A DNA stretch of 42,050 nt, taken from Dehalococcoidia bacterium. Lineage in GTDB: Bacteria; Chloroflexota; Dehalococcoidia; JAUSIH01. The position numbers and the translations under genes are program-made. The notes under the pieces are model-generated. The model made no database searches and was not told the origin of the DNA. It was given only the letters and a program-made list of their open reading frames with translations. The stretch covers positions 1-42,050 of the forward strand of contig JAUSIH010000078.1 of assembly GCA_030648205.1 (NCBI GenBank), written 5' to 3'. Shown here piece by piece: positions 8,041-15,189 of the stretch. Position 1 is the first letter of the stretch, and every line of letters starts with the position of its first letter.

Positions 8041-8128
8041 TGGCGGAGAGGGTGGGATTTGAACCCACGGTGCCTTGCGGCACACCGCTTTTCGAGAGCG
8101 GCGCCTTAAACCACTCGGCCACCTCTCC
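8041..8128 (-). tRNA. tRNA-Ser (anticodon CGA)
   Basis: Minus strand, 88 nt including encoded CCA. Acceptor stem GGAGAGG/CCTCTCC, anticodon stem CCGCT/AGCGG with loop CTCGAAA (anticodon CGA, reading UCG), variable arm TGCCGCAAGGCA and T-loop GGTTCAAAT. It is the first gene of a two-tRNA serine unit, with an extended -10 about 15 bp upstream. Confidence 0.96.
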
Positions 8129-8141
8129 AAACCGAATGGTA

Positions 8142-8150
8142 ATTATATCA
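8142..8150 (-). promoter_or_regulatory. Extended -10 promoter of the tRNA-Ser pair
   Basis: Minus-strand TGATATAAT (TGn plus TATAAT) ending 13 bp before the first tRNA base. The candidate -35 at 17 bp (CCCACA) matches only three positions. Confidence 0.6.
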
Positions 8151-8263
8151 CAGAGCTATTTACCTGTGGGAGCACATGCATGATGGTTGGACAGTCCTCA
8201 CGATTTCGTGTCATGCGCGTGTCTTCATGCAGCATTTTCGAACGAAATTCAATGTTTTGTTGC

Positions 8264-8292
8264 TTGACATCGGAGCGGTGTCGTGGTATCTT
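8264..8292 (+). promoter_or_regulatory. Strong promoter of the structured RNA
   Basis: Perfect -35 TTGACA (8264-8269), 17-bp spacer, -10 TATCTT (8287-8292) preceded by TGG, so also an extended -10. The predicted start is at 8299-8300, exactly the first base of the closing helix of the RNA described next. Confidence 0.75.
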
Positions 8293-8298
8293 GTGCAT

Positions 8299-8440
8299 AA
8301 CCCAGGTAATTGAATAGCGTAAACCCATCAGGCACCAGAAAACCAAAGGCTAAGTAGCAGCAAGGCGTAAGCCAGCGAAAGGTTCCCAGGATTTCACCGG
8401 ATTGATGGGGTAAAGCTAAAGGTTACCTGGGTTTCCTTTT
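8299..8440 (+). ncRNA. Candidate structured small RNA of unknown family (~142 nt)
   Basis: The transcript predicted from the promoter begins with AACCCAGGTAA (8299-8309), which pairs perfectly with TTACCTGGGTT (8423-8433), extendable by two G.U pairs; TTTCCTTTT follows (8432-8440) and could end transcription. An inner helix CCCATCA (8324-8330)/TGATGGG (8403-8409) is separated from the closing helix by purine-rich internal-loop strands, and AACC/GGTT and GGCT/AGCC can extend the inner part. There is no open reading frame of note. The shape (paired termini, internal loop, inner stem) recalls 6S RNA, but I cannot recognise any family consensus; SRP, tmRNA and RNase P signatures are absent. Its 3' arm overlaps the stop codon of the convergent CaiB gene. 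Confidence 0.6.
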
Positions 8441-9658
8441 GCGCGCGCTTCCCTTCCCCTGGCCCAGCGGCGGCGCCACTTTCACTACACCCTTCGTCAC
8501 AAACGACCGCACCTCGTCCGCCGAGTAGCCCAGCTCCGCGAGTATCGCCTCCGTCTGCTCTCCCAGCCTCGGCGCAAAGCTGCGAAAGCTCGCGGGCGTG
8601 TCCGAAAGCTTTACGGGGAAACCGACCTGGCGCACCTTGCCCATGCGGGGGTGCTGAAGCTCCTGGACCATCTTCCTGTGCTGGATCTGGGGATCGTCCG
8701 CCACCTCGTGGATTTCCAGCAGGGGTGATGCGCACGTGTCCGCCGTGCGGAGCAGCTCAAACCACTGGTCGCGCGTCCTGGTCTTGATGATCTCCCGGAT
8801 CTCCGCGTACATCTTGCGCCGGAGCGTCATATCCGCCGGCCGCAGCGTGAGCGGCGCGAAGTCGGGCCGTCCGATGGCCCGGCAGAGGTTTTCCCAGAAG
8901 TGCTTCTCCGAGGGCATGAGGACAAGGTATTTGTGGTCATTTGTTTCAAGGATGATAAGGTTGTCCTGCGGACGTTGGAATGTCCTGCCGCTCCGGAGGT
9001 GGGAGGACAGGAACATGGTGATAAAGTGGACCGCGGTGTCCATCATGGAAACGTCCACGTACTGGCCGCGCCCCGTCTTGTGCCGCGCCTCCAACGCCGT
9101 CAGGACGCCGATGACCACGAAGAGGCCGCTCGCCATGTCAATGGTCGGTACGCCAACCCAGATGGGCGTGCCTTCTTTATCGTGCGGCAGGCTCAACATG
9201 CCGGCCAGGCCCTGGTAGTTGGGGTCGTGGCCGGGTATGTCCCGGTACGGCCCGTTCTGGCCGTAGCCGGAGAGAGAACAGTAGACCAGGCGAGGGTTGA
9301 TCTTCGCAAGGGTGTCGTAGTCAATACCCAGGCGCTTCGTCACCCCCGGCCTATACCCCTCTATCAGGACGTCCGCGGTGCGGACAAGTCGGCAGAAGAC
9401 GGCCTTGCCCTCATCATGCTTCAGGTTGAGGGCGATGCTTTTCTTGTTGCGACCCAGGGGATTGTACGCGGAGTGCTGGTCCTCGCGCTCCGGCGAGAGG
9501 CCGGGCGGCGTGAGGATGTCCCGTCCCACCCCGGCCCGATCTTCCATCTCCTCTACTTTGATGACGTCGGCGCCCAGGTCCGCGAGGAGCATGGAGCCAG
9601 ACGGCCCGGGGAGAAGCCGGGACAGGTCAATGATGCGAATCCCTTCTAGCGCAAGCAT
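8423..9658 (-). CDS. CaiB/BaiF family (class III) CoA-transferase
   Basis: A 411-residue family III CoA-transferase, which moves CoA between carboxylic acids through an aspartyl-CoA thioester. The N-terminus GIRIIDLSRLLPGPSGSMLLADLGADVIK-type fold, the GRNKKSIALNL segment and the acidic catalytic motif in GHDPNYQG (about residue 149) are present. A GGAGGT ribosome-binding site lies 5 nt before the ATG at 9658. The C-terminus is Lys/Arg-rich, and its stop codon lies inside the 3' arm of the convergent structured RNA. Substrates cannot be told from sequence; the nearby crotonase and LLM oxidoreductase suggest catabolism of a CoA-activated acid. Confidence 0.9.
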   Translation of the reverse strand: MLALEGIRIIDLSRLLPGPSGSMLLADLGADVIKVEEMEDRAGVGRDILTPPGLSPEREDQHSAYNPLGRNKKSIALNLKHDEGKAVFCRLVRTADVLIEGYRPGVTKRLGIDYDTLAKINPRLVYCSLSGYGQNGPYRDIPGHDPNYQGLAGMLSLPHDKEGTPIWVGVPTIDMASGLFVVIGVLTALEARHKTGRGQYVDVSMMDTAVHFITMFLSSHLRSGRTFQRPQDNLIILETNDHKYLVLMPSEKHFWENLCRAIGRPDFAPLTLRPADMTLRRKMYAEIREIIKTRTRDQWFELLRTADTCASPLLEIHEVADDPQIQHRKMVQELQHPRMGKVRQVGFPVKLSDTPASFRSFAPRLGEQTEAILAELGYSADEVRSFVTKGVVKVAPPLGQGKGSARKRKPR

Positions 9659-9790
9659 CAGCTACCTCCTGGATAAGTGCATCGGAGCGGAGCGGGAGCG
9701 TTTCCGCCCGCGTACTCCGGCGGTGCGCCAAAGTCGAAGTGAGCGACGGGAGGGAAGGAAGCGGCTATGAGACCTATGTGGTGAGGCGCC

Positions 9791-9995
9791 ATGCCCTGGT
9801 GGTGGATGGTGTTCGGCTGGCTCCTGACGCTCCTCTGCTGGGGCGGCGTCATCGCCCTCGTCGTCTGGGCGGTCCTGCGCGCCGCCCACCGCCGGGGACA
9901 CGGGGCCGACGCCCCAGGACGTCCTGAAGACGAGGTGCGGCCAAGGCGAGATCACGAAAGAGGAATTCGACCAGCGCAAGGCCGACCTTCAGTAG
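9791..9995 (+). pseudogene. SHOCT-domain membrane protein with a frameshift
   Basis: An ATG at 9791 (GTGAGG upstream) opens a frame encoding a Trp-rich N-terminus and one transmembrane helix (about residues 5-30), then a short basic linker. After GADA the homology jumps one frame: from 9915 the other frame reads QDVLKTRCGQGEITKEEFDQ and ends at a TAG at 9993, a perfect SHOCT domain (short C-terminal domain with the GEITxEEF signature). Removing one base of the CCCC run at 9912-9915 gives a normal protein of about 67 residues, exactly the usual TM-plus-SHOCT layout. It is therefore a frameshifted gene or a base-calling error. It converges on the LLM gene with 4 bp between stops. Confidence 0.8.
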
Positions 9996-9999
9996 TCTC

Positions 10000-11010
10000 C
10001 TATCCCTTTCCATTCACGTGCGGGATGAGCCGCTGGCCGATGAGGCGCAGCGTCTCCAGCGCCTCCTCCTGTTTGAGGTTGGGGCGCGCGATGCTCAGTA
10101 TGATGTGGTTCACACCGAACTCCTCGATGAAGCGGTTTAGCTTCTCCGCGCACTCCTCCGGTGAGCCAATCAAGGCCCGGTCCATCTCCTCCTCGAATGA
10201 CCGGTGGATGCGGACGGTGGTCTTCTCCTCCAGGCCCCACGGCCGGTAGAGGGCGAAGGTGTCTTTCATGTAGCCCTGGGCTATCTGGACCGCCGTCTGT
10301 CTGTCCTTTGCAATGCAGGAATAGCGGAGGAGGGGCACATCCTTGGGGACAGGATGCCCCGCCTTGTCCAGCGCCTCCCGGTAGACCGTCCAGAGTCGTT
10401 TCACGTCGTTGAAGTCCGCCTGGGGCGGGATATACCACGCAAGTCCCAGCTCGCCGGCGCGCCGCACGGCGGGCTCGCTCTGGGCCGCAATCCAGATGGG
10501 CGGGTGCGGCTTTTGCAGGGGCGTCATGCTGATGCGGCCCCTGGTCACCCTGAAGTGCTTGCCGTGGTAAGTGACCTCCTCGCCGGTCCAGAGTTGGCGC
10601 ATGACCTCGAGGGACTCCACCAGGCGCCCTGTGCGGTCGGCCCGGCGTGCGCCCGCCGCCTCGAAGAGTTGCTCCCTGTAGCCCAGGCCCACGCCGAAGA
10701 TGAAGCGGCCCTTGGACATGACGTCCAGGGTGGCGACCTGCTCCGCCATGTCCACTGGATTGTAGAGTGGCAACTGCACGATGCCCGAGATGAGGTTCAT
10801 GGGGGCGGTGTCCGCAGCCAGCCGGGAGAGGACGAGCATGGGCTGGAACCACTTCACGGGATGCGCTAGCCAGTGGTGCGGCGCGGCCACGCTGTTGAAG
10901 CCGGCCTGCCGGCCCACGCGGGCCATCTCCGCCCAGTTGTCGATTTGCTGCTCCACAGGATAGAGGGGATTGGCTACCCCCACGCCAAAGCCGAACTGTA
11001 CGTTTGGCAT
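10000..11010 (-). CDS. LLM-class flavin-dependent oxidoreductase
   Basis: A 336-residue luciferase-like monooxygenase/F420-dependent reductase family protein (TIM barrel). Typical features are the N-terminal FGFGVGV strand, the NLISGIVQLPLYNPVDMAEQVATLD-type region, SKGRFIFGVGLGY, the GRLVESLEVMRQLWTGE segment and the IGSPEECAEKL motif near the C-terminus. The cofactor (FMN or F420) and substrate cannot be assigned. The ATG at 11010 follows the crotonase stop by 5 bp with AAGGAA as ribosome-binding site, so the two genes form an operon; a longer frame running into the crotonase gene is rejected. Confidence 0.88.
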   Translation of the reverse strand: MPNVQFGFGVGVANPLYPVEQQIDNWAEMARVGRQAGFNSVAAPHHWLAHPVKWFQPMLVLSRLAADTAPMNLISGIVQLPLYNPVDMAEQVATLDVMSKGRFIFGVGLGYREQLFEAAGARRADRTGRLVESLEVMRQLWTGEEVTYHGKHFRVTRGRISMTPLQKPHPPIWIAAQSEPAVRRAGELGLAWYIPPQADFNDVKRLWTVYREALDKAGHPVPKDVPLLRYSCIAKDRQTAVQIAQGYMKDTFALYRPWGLEEKTTVRIHRSFEEEMDRALIGSPEECAEKLNRFIEEFGVNHIILSIARPNLKQEEALETLRLIGQRLIPHVNGKG

Positions 11011-11015
11011 CCGAC

Positions 11016-11756
11016 TTATTCCTTGGGTGCGAGAAGCAGCTCTGGCGTGATAGCTGTTCCCTCGGCTACGCGCAGGCCCGCCGCCGCGTGGACGATGGCC
11101 TTCGCCTGGGCCAGGGCCAGCCACTTCTTGGACAGGAGCTTCTGGGCAAGTGCGGCGGTCGCGGTCATGAGCTGGTCTTTGGGCACCACCTGGTGCACGA
11201 GGCCGATGGCTTGAAGCTGCCGGGCCGTGTAGTGGTTACAGGTCATAATCATTTCCTTTGCCAGGGACGGCCCGACGAGCTTTGTGAGACGTGACGCGGC
11301 AGGGGCTCCCAGCGGTACGCCCAGGTCCACCTCCGGGACCCAGAACTGCGCTTCCTCTGCGGCGATACGGAAGTCGCACGAGTTGGCGATGGTCCAGCCG
11401 CCGCCCACGGCGAAGCCATTGACGGCGGCGATGACGATTTGCTCCAAGCTCTCCAGCGTGTCGTAAATGCCGGCGGTGAAGCGGGCGTTGAATTTGCCCT
11501 GGGCCTTAAACCGCCTGAGGCGCTCCTCGGGATCGGTGACGCCCTTGAAGATGGAGAGGTCCGCGCCCGCGCAGAAGGCTGCGCCCGTCCCCGTCAGGAT
11601 GACTACGTGGACGTCGGCGTTGTCCTTGAAACTTGTGAGAATGTCCAGCAGTTCACCGGAGGATTCCGCGTTCAAGGGGTTGCGCTTCTCGGGGCGGTTG
11701 AACGTGACTGTCGCCAGGTGCCCCTTTTTCTCAAAGAGGAAATGTTTGTAAGGCAT
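11016..11756 (-). CDS. Enoyl-CoA hydratase/isomerase (crotonase) family protein
   Basis: A 246-residue crotonase-fold protein that would act on an acyl-CoA. Oxyanion-hole segments are present (FCAGADL at 61-67 and NGFAVGGG at 113-120). At the position of the first catalytic glutamate of enoyl-CoA hydratase (GGGCEL) this protein has GGGWTI, a threonine or tryptophan instead of Glu; the second acid is kept as Glu142 in VPEVDLG. That pattern fits an isomerase or another crotonase activity better than a standard hydratase. The ATG at 11756 has AAAGGAG 4 nt upstream. First gene of an operon with the LLM oxidoreductase; perfect extended -10 upstream. Confidence 0.9.
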   Translation of the reverse strand: MPYKHFLFEKKGHLATVTFNRPEKRNPLNAESSGELLDILTSFKDNADVHVVILTGTGAAFCAGADLSIFKGVTDPEERLRRFKAQGKFNARFTAGIYDTLESLEQIVIAAVNGFAVGGGWTIANSCDFRIAAEEAQFWVPEVDLGVPLGAPAASRLTKLVGPSLAKEMIMTCNHYTARQLQAIGLVHQVVPKDQLMTATAALAQKLLSKKWLALAQAKAIVHAAAGLRVAEGTAITPELLLAPKE

Positions 11757-11789
11757 GGTGCTCCTTTCTCCGTAACGAATGCGGCGCGT

Positions 11790-11798
11790 ATTATAACA
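11790..11798 (-). promoter_or_regulatory. Extended -10 promoter of the crotonase-LLM operon
   Basis: Minus-strand TGTTATAAT (perfect TATAAT with TGn), 33 bp upstream of the crotonase ATG. The -35 region is not recognisable. Confidence 0.65.
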
Positions 11799-11855
11799 GA
11801 GGCCGGAGTGACCTACCAGCCTTGCTCTGTCCGCGGATACGGCAGCGCAGTGGAT

Positions 11856-12284
11856 CTAGGGTAACGCCTCGAGGGAGTCCACGACCTTGGGCCTGTGCGT
11901 GAGCGTCTTATGCACGGGGCACCGCGTGGCGATGGAGAGGAGCCTGTCCCGCTGCTCCTGGCTCAACTGGCCTTTGACCTGGATCTCCCGCGTGATGAGG
12001 TCCACGCGGCCCGACTCGTCCGCCTCGCAGTCGCGGCAGTCCTGAGCGTGGATCCGCTGGTGGCTCAGAGTGACGCGCACCTCCTCCAGCGGCCAGCCCT
12101 TCCTGCGCGCGTACATCAGGAGCGTCGTGGCCGTGCATGACCCCAGAGCGGACAGGAGCAACTCGTAGGGGCCGGGGCCCATGTCGTCGCCCTCCGGCGC
12201 GGGCTCGTCGCTGACCCAGGCGTGCGGCGCCGCACGCACCAGGATTTGGTACTTAGCCAGGCTGGTGACAGATACCGTGGCCAT
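11856..12284 (-). CDS. OsmC/Ohr family protein
   Basis: A 142-residue OsmC-fold protein, a family of dimeric thiol peroxidases. The two redox cysteines are in their usual places: one in the central helix ([12 protein letters not shown]) and one in the C-terminal half ([10 protein letters not shown]). An additional CRDC pair (about residues 83-86) sits in the loop between them. The substrate (organic hydroperoxide or other) is not clear; the sequence is closer to general OsmC/YhfA-like members than to Ohr. The ATG at 12284 has AGGAGG 6 nt upstream. It is transcribed divergently from the fused CoA-transferase gene, each with its own promoter. Confidence 0.88.
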   Translation of the reverse strand: MATVSVTSLAKYQILVRAAPHAWVSDEPAPEGDDMGPGPYELLLSALGSCTATTLLMYARRKGWPLEEVRVTLSHQRIHAQDCRDCEADESGRVDLITREIQVKGQLSQEQRDRLLSIATRCPVHKTLTHRPKVVDSLEALP

Positions 12285-12323
12285 GCCGTTCCTCCTGCAA
12301 GACTGGGGATACTCGCCGTTTTG

Positions 12324-12352
12324 ATTATGGGAGAGATACCGACTCATGGCAA
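12324..12352 (-). promoter_or_regulatory. Promoter of the OsmC gene
   Basis: Minus-strand TTGCCA (12352-12347), 17-bp spacer, CATAAT (12329-12324). Five of six bases match in both elements. Confidence 0.65.
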
Positions 12353-12382
12353 GAGTGTGGCCGGGGTGCGGCTTTGCACCGG

Positions 12383-12411
12383 TTGACGGAGGAGTGTGTC
12401 CCTGCCACAAT
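12383..12411 (+). promoter_or_regulatory. Promoter of the fused CoA-transferase-like gene
   Basis: TTGACG (12383-12388), 17-bp spacer, CACAAT (12406-12411). It lies about 35 bp upstream of the GTG start, back to back with the OsmC promoter (31 bp between the -35 boxes). Confidence 0.6.
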
Positions 12412-12443
12412 AGGACGGATTTTGCCGGAAGGAGCGATCTTCG

Positions 12444-14222
12444 GTGGGCAAGTACGACAGCTATACGAAGGGCCTGTTCGCCATCCCCGAGTACGAGGGA
12501 GAGAGCAAGGTCATAACTCTTGGAGAGGCGATACGCCGGAATGTGAAGCCCGGGATGACCGTACACATGGCCCAGGATGCCCGGGCCGCCGTCTGCGAGA
12601 TCATCCGCCAGTTTTACGGCACGAAGCCCGGCCTCACGTTCGTCGTCAGCATCATGGGGCAGCATGCCCTGAACGTGGTCCACGCCGGCCTGGTCAGGAA
12701 GCTCATCACGTCCAACGCTTCCGACCTGTTTCCCGCGCCCGGCCCCAGCGCCATCATCCAGCGCGTCTTCAAAGAGAAGACCGTTGAGATAGAGAGCTGG
12801 TCGCTGCTGAGCCTGCTTCAGCGGTTCATCGCGGGGGCGCTGGACGTCCCGTTCATGCCCACCAAGTCGCTGATTGGCAGCAGCATGGCGGAGCACAACA
12901 AGGATGCCTATTCCACGGTGGATGACCCGTTCGGGTCAGGCAGGCGCGTGGGCGTGGTCAAGGCGCTCCAGCCGGACGTCTCCATCGTCCACGGGTGGGC
13001 CGCCGACCCCTATGGCAACACCATCACCCTGCCCGTGGACGGCGACGGCGTCTGGGGCGCGAAAGCCTCCAAGAACCCCGTGATCGTGACTGTGGAGCGC
13101 ATTGTCTCCACGGACTTCATCCGCGAGCACGCTCCTCTGGTGAAGATCCCCGGCCACATGGTGGGCGCGGTGTGCCATGTCCCCTTCGGGGCGCATCCCG
13201 GTGGCGTTCTGAACCGGCTGCTGCCCGCCGAGTTCCAGGCGTACACGCAGGACAGGGAGTTCACTATTGCCCACCGCAACGCGAGCCAGAAGCCGGAGAC
13301 ACTGGACGCATGGCTCAAGGAGTGGGTACTGGACGTCAAAGACCATGAGGGCTATCTGAAAAAGCTTGGCTCCGACAAGCTCCTGTGGCTGCGAGGGCGT
13401 GCCCAGGCCGACTCGTGGGAGGTGGAGCTGCGCTCCCTGGCCGACAACATCTCCACGTCTCCCGACTACAATGCCGCGGAGTTGATGGTAGTTGTGGCGG
13501 CGCGCCAGCTCGTTGAGCGGATGCCCCAGCGCGGCCACCGGGTTGTGCTGACGGGCATCGGCACGGGCGGTCTGGCCGCCTTCTTGGCGTACTACTGGCT
13601 GCGTGAGAAAAACTACACCATCGCGCTCACCATTGGTTCCGGGTATTTTGGCTACGCGCCACGGCCGGGCAGTCCCACCCAGTCTGATTTCGCCAACTCC
13701 TACACCGCGCAGATGCTGTCCGATGCGCTGGACGTGTACGGCGTGGTGGTGGCGGGGCCGAAGAACGCGAGCATCGGCATCCTGGGCGCGGGACAAATCG
13801 ACAAGCACGGCAACATCAACTCCACGCGCCTCTCCGCCGATGTGTACTTGACGGGCGCCGGCGGCGGCAACGATGCCGCGAGCACGGCGCGGGAATGCAT
13901 GGCGGTGGTGCCCCAGTCCAAGCGCCGGTTCATGGAGCAGGTGCCCTATATCAGCATGCCCGGACGCAGGGTGACAGTCCTGGTCTCCAACCGGGGTGTT
14001 TTCCAGAAGCTGGGCGACAGTCAGGAGCTTGTGTTGACCCACTGCCTGCCGGACCCGGCAACGCCATCGCTGGAGAAGCGCGTTGAGGCCATCAAGGCCA
14101 ACTGCGGATGGGATCTGAAGGTGGCGCCTGAGGTGCAAGATGTGCCGCCGCCGACCCTGGACGAGTTGACGGCGGTGCGCCTGCTGGACCCGCGCAAGGA
14201 GTTCATCGGAACGCGGGAGTAG
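12444..14222 (+). CDS. Fused alpha-beta family I CoA-transferase-like protein
   Basis: A 592-residue protein in which the two subunits of a glutaconate-type (family I) CoA-transferase are joined: an alpha-like half (about 1-310, with PGMTVHM, ESWSLLSLLQRFIAGA and GWAADPYGN) and a beta-like half (about 335-592, with VVVAARQL, GIGTGGLAAFLA and QIDKHGN). In true transferases the beta half carries the catalytic glutamate in an E-S-G motif followed by RP; here the motif reads IGSGYFGYAPRP (397-408), so glycine replaces that glutamate. This resembles CoA-transferase-fold hydrolases such as IpdAB of steroid ring degradation, which do not use that residue. The GTG at 12444 has AAGGAG about 10 nt upstream. 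An alpha/beta hydrolase follows after 42 bp. Confidence 0.82.
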   Translation: MGKYDSYTKGLFAIPEYEGESKVITLGEAIRRNVKPGMTVHMAQDARAAVCEIIRQFYGTKPGLTFVVSIMGQHALNVVHAGLVRKLITSNASDLFPAPGPSAIIQRVFKEKTVEIESWSLLSLLQRFIAGALDVPFMPTKSLIGSSMAEHNKDAYSTVDDPFGSGRRVGVVKALQPDVSIVHGWAADPYGNTITLPVDGDGVWGAKASKNPVIVTVERIVSTDFIREHAPLVKIPGHMVGAVCHVPFGAHPGGVLNRLLPAEFQAYTQDREFTIAHRNASQKPETLDAWLKEWVLDVKDHEGYLKKLGSDKLLWLRGRAQADSWEVELRSLADNISTSPDYNAAELMVVVAARQLVERMPQRGHRVVLTGIGTGGLAAFLAYYWLREKNYTIALTIGSGYFGYAPRPGSPTQSDFANSYTAQMLSDALDVYGVVVAGPKNASIGILGAGQIDKHGNINSTRLSADVYLTGAGGGNDAASTARECMAVVPQSKRRFMEQVPYISMPGRRVTVLVSNRGVFQKLGDSQELVLTHCLPDPATPSLEKRVEAIKANCGWDLKVAPEVQDVPPPTLDELTAVRLLDPRKEFIGTRE

Positions 14223-14264
14223 CGCCAGGGCCATTGGAAGAGCGATATGTGAAGGAGGTGTGCC

Positions 14265-15077
14265 GTGCCGGACATCAGAATTGACTCAACGCTGGACATG
14301 CACTACGAGGTGGACGATTTCACCGACCCCTGGACAGACCCTCCGATAGCGGTCATGCACCACGGCATCGCGAAGAGCAGCCGTTTCTGGTACGCATGGG
14401 TGCCCTATCTGGCGCGACACTTCCGCGTGTACCGCGTGGACGCCCGCGGATTTGGCCAGTCCAGCGTCCCTCCGCCAGATTTTCAATACTCCGTGGATAG
14501 CCTCGGCAAGGACTTGCTTGCCTTCATGGACAAGCTCAATCTGCGGAAGGTGCATCTGCTTGGCGAGACGTTTGGCGGAACGGTGACCCTGAAGTTCGCC
14601 CACGACCATCCGGAGAGGCTCCACAGCCTGGTGTTCTGCGCCGCGCCGCACACCTTCGCCGGCCTGAAGCAGCGTCTGCCTCAGGAGGTGCGTACGCTGC
14701 GCGAGCACGGGGTCGCCACGTGGGCGCGGGAGACGATGTACGGGCGGTTCGACCGCAGCCAGGTTCCCGCAGGACTCATTGACTGGTATCAGGAGCAGAT
14801 GTCAAAGGCCAACCCCCGCAGCGTCATGGGAGTGGTGAGCCAGCTCGCGGACGTGGACCTGACGCCTCTCCTGCCGCGCGTGCCCATGCCCGTGCTCATC
14901 ATCGGCGGGGAGAAGAGCATCATGACGCCCCCGGCGTGGCTTGAAGAGATGAGACGAGCTCTCCCCCACGCCGAGCTGATCATTATTCCGGGCGCGCAGC
15001 ACCACGTCCAGGCGGCTTTCCCCGACAGGTGCGCGCAGGAAGCGGTCAAGTTTATGCTCAAGGCGGGATCGGCGTAG
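14265..15077 (+). CDS. Alpha/beta-fold hydrolase with a Thr at the nucleophile elbow
   Basis: A 270-residue alpha/beta hydrolase. The HHG oxyanion strand (32-34), DARGFGQS (59-66), an acidic residue in IIGGEKS and the catalytic His in GAQHHVQ near the C-terminus are recognisable. The nucleophile elbow reads G-E-T-F-G (100-104): threonine where the family almost always has serine, so activity may be altered or absent. A cap domain lies between about residues 130 and 200. The GTG start has an excellent GAAGGAGG site. It is co-directional with the fused CoA-transferase-like gene (42 bp gap), so the two may act on the same acyl substrate; the substrate is unknown. Confidence 0.85.
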   Translation: MPDIRIDSTLDMHYEVDDFTDPWTDPPIAVMHHGIAKSSRFWYAWVPYLARHFRVYRVDARGFGQSSVPPPDFQYSVDSLGKDLLAFMDKLNLRKVHLLGETFGGTVTLKFAHDHPERLHSLVFCAAPHTFAGLKQRLPQEVRTLREHGVATWARETMYGRFDRSQVPAGLIDWYQEQMSKANPRSVMGVVSQLADVDLTPLLPRVPMPVLIIGGEKSIMTPPAWLEEMRRALPHAELIIIPGAQHHVQAAFPDRCAQEAVKFMLKAGSA

Positions 15078-15189
15078 GAGCGCGAAGGAGGCGGTGTCTT
15101 GGCGATCCCAGGGCGGGTGCGGTAGGCGACTCTCACTCTGGCCAGGCGGGTTGGTCTGGAGATGGGATCGGGCCGCGTGTCCCCACGAG

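Noticed and set aside
8340-8370. SRP (4.5S) RNA
   Set aside because: AAGTAGCAGCAAGGC recalls the conserved AAGGAAGCAGCCAAGG, but the apical GGTCAGG and tetraloop context are absent.
8299-8433. The 8.3-kb element as a MITE
   Set aside because: The 11-bp inverted ends resemble terminal repeats, but there is no target-site duplication and the promoter start falls exactly on the first base of the helix, which fits an RNA gene better.
12936-14234. A 432-codon open frame on the minus strand
   Set aside because: Antisense to the fused CoA-transferase-like gene; no motif and His/Arg/Gln-rich composition.
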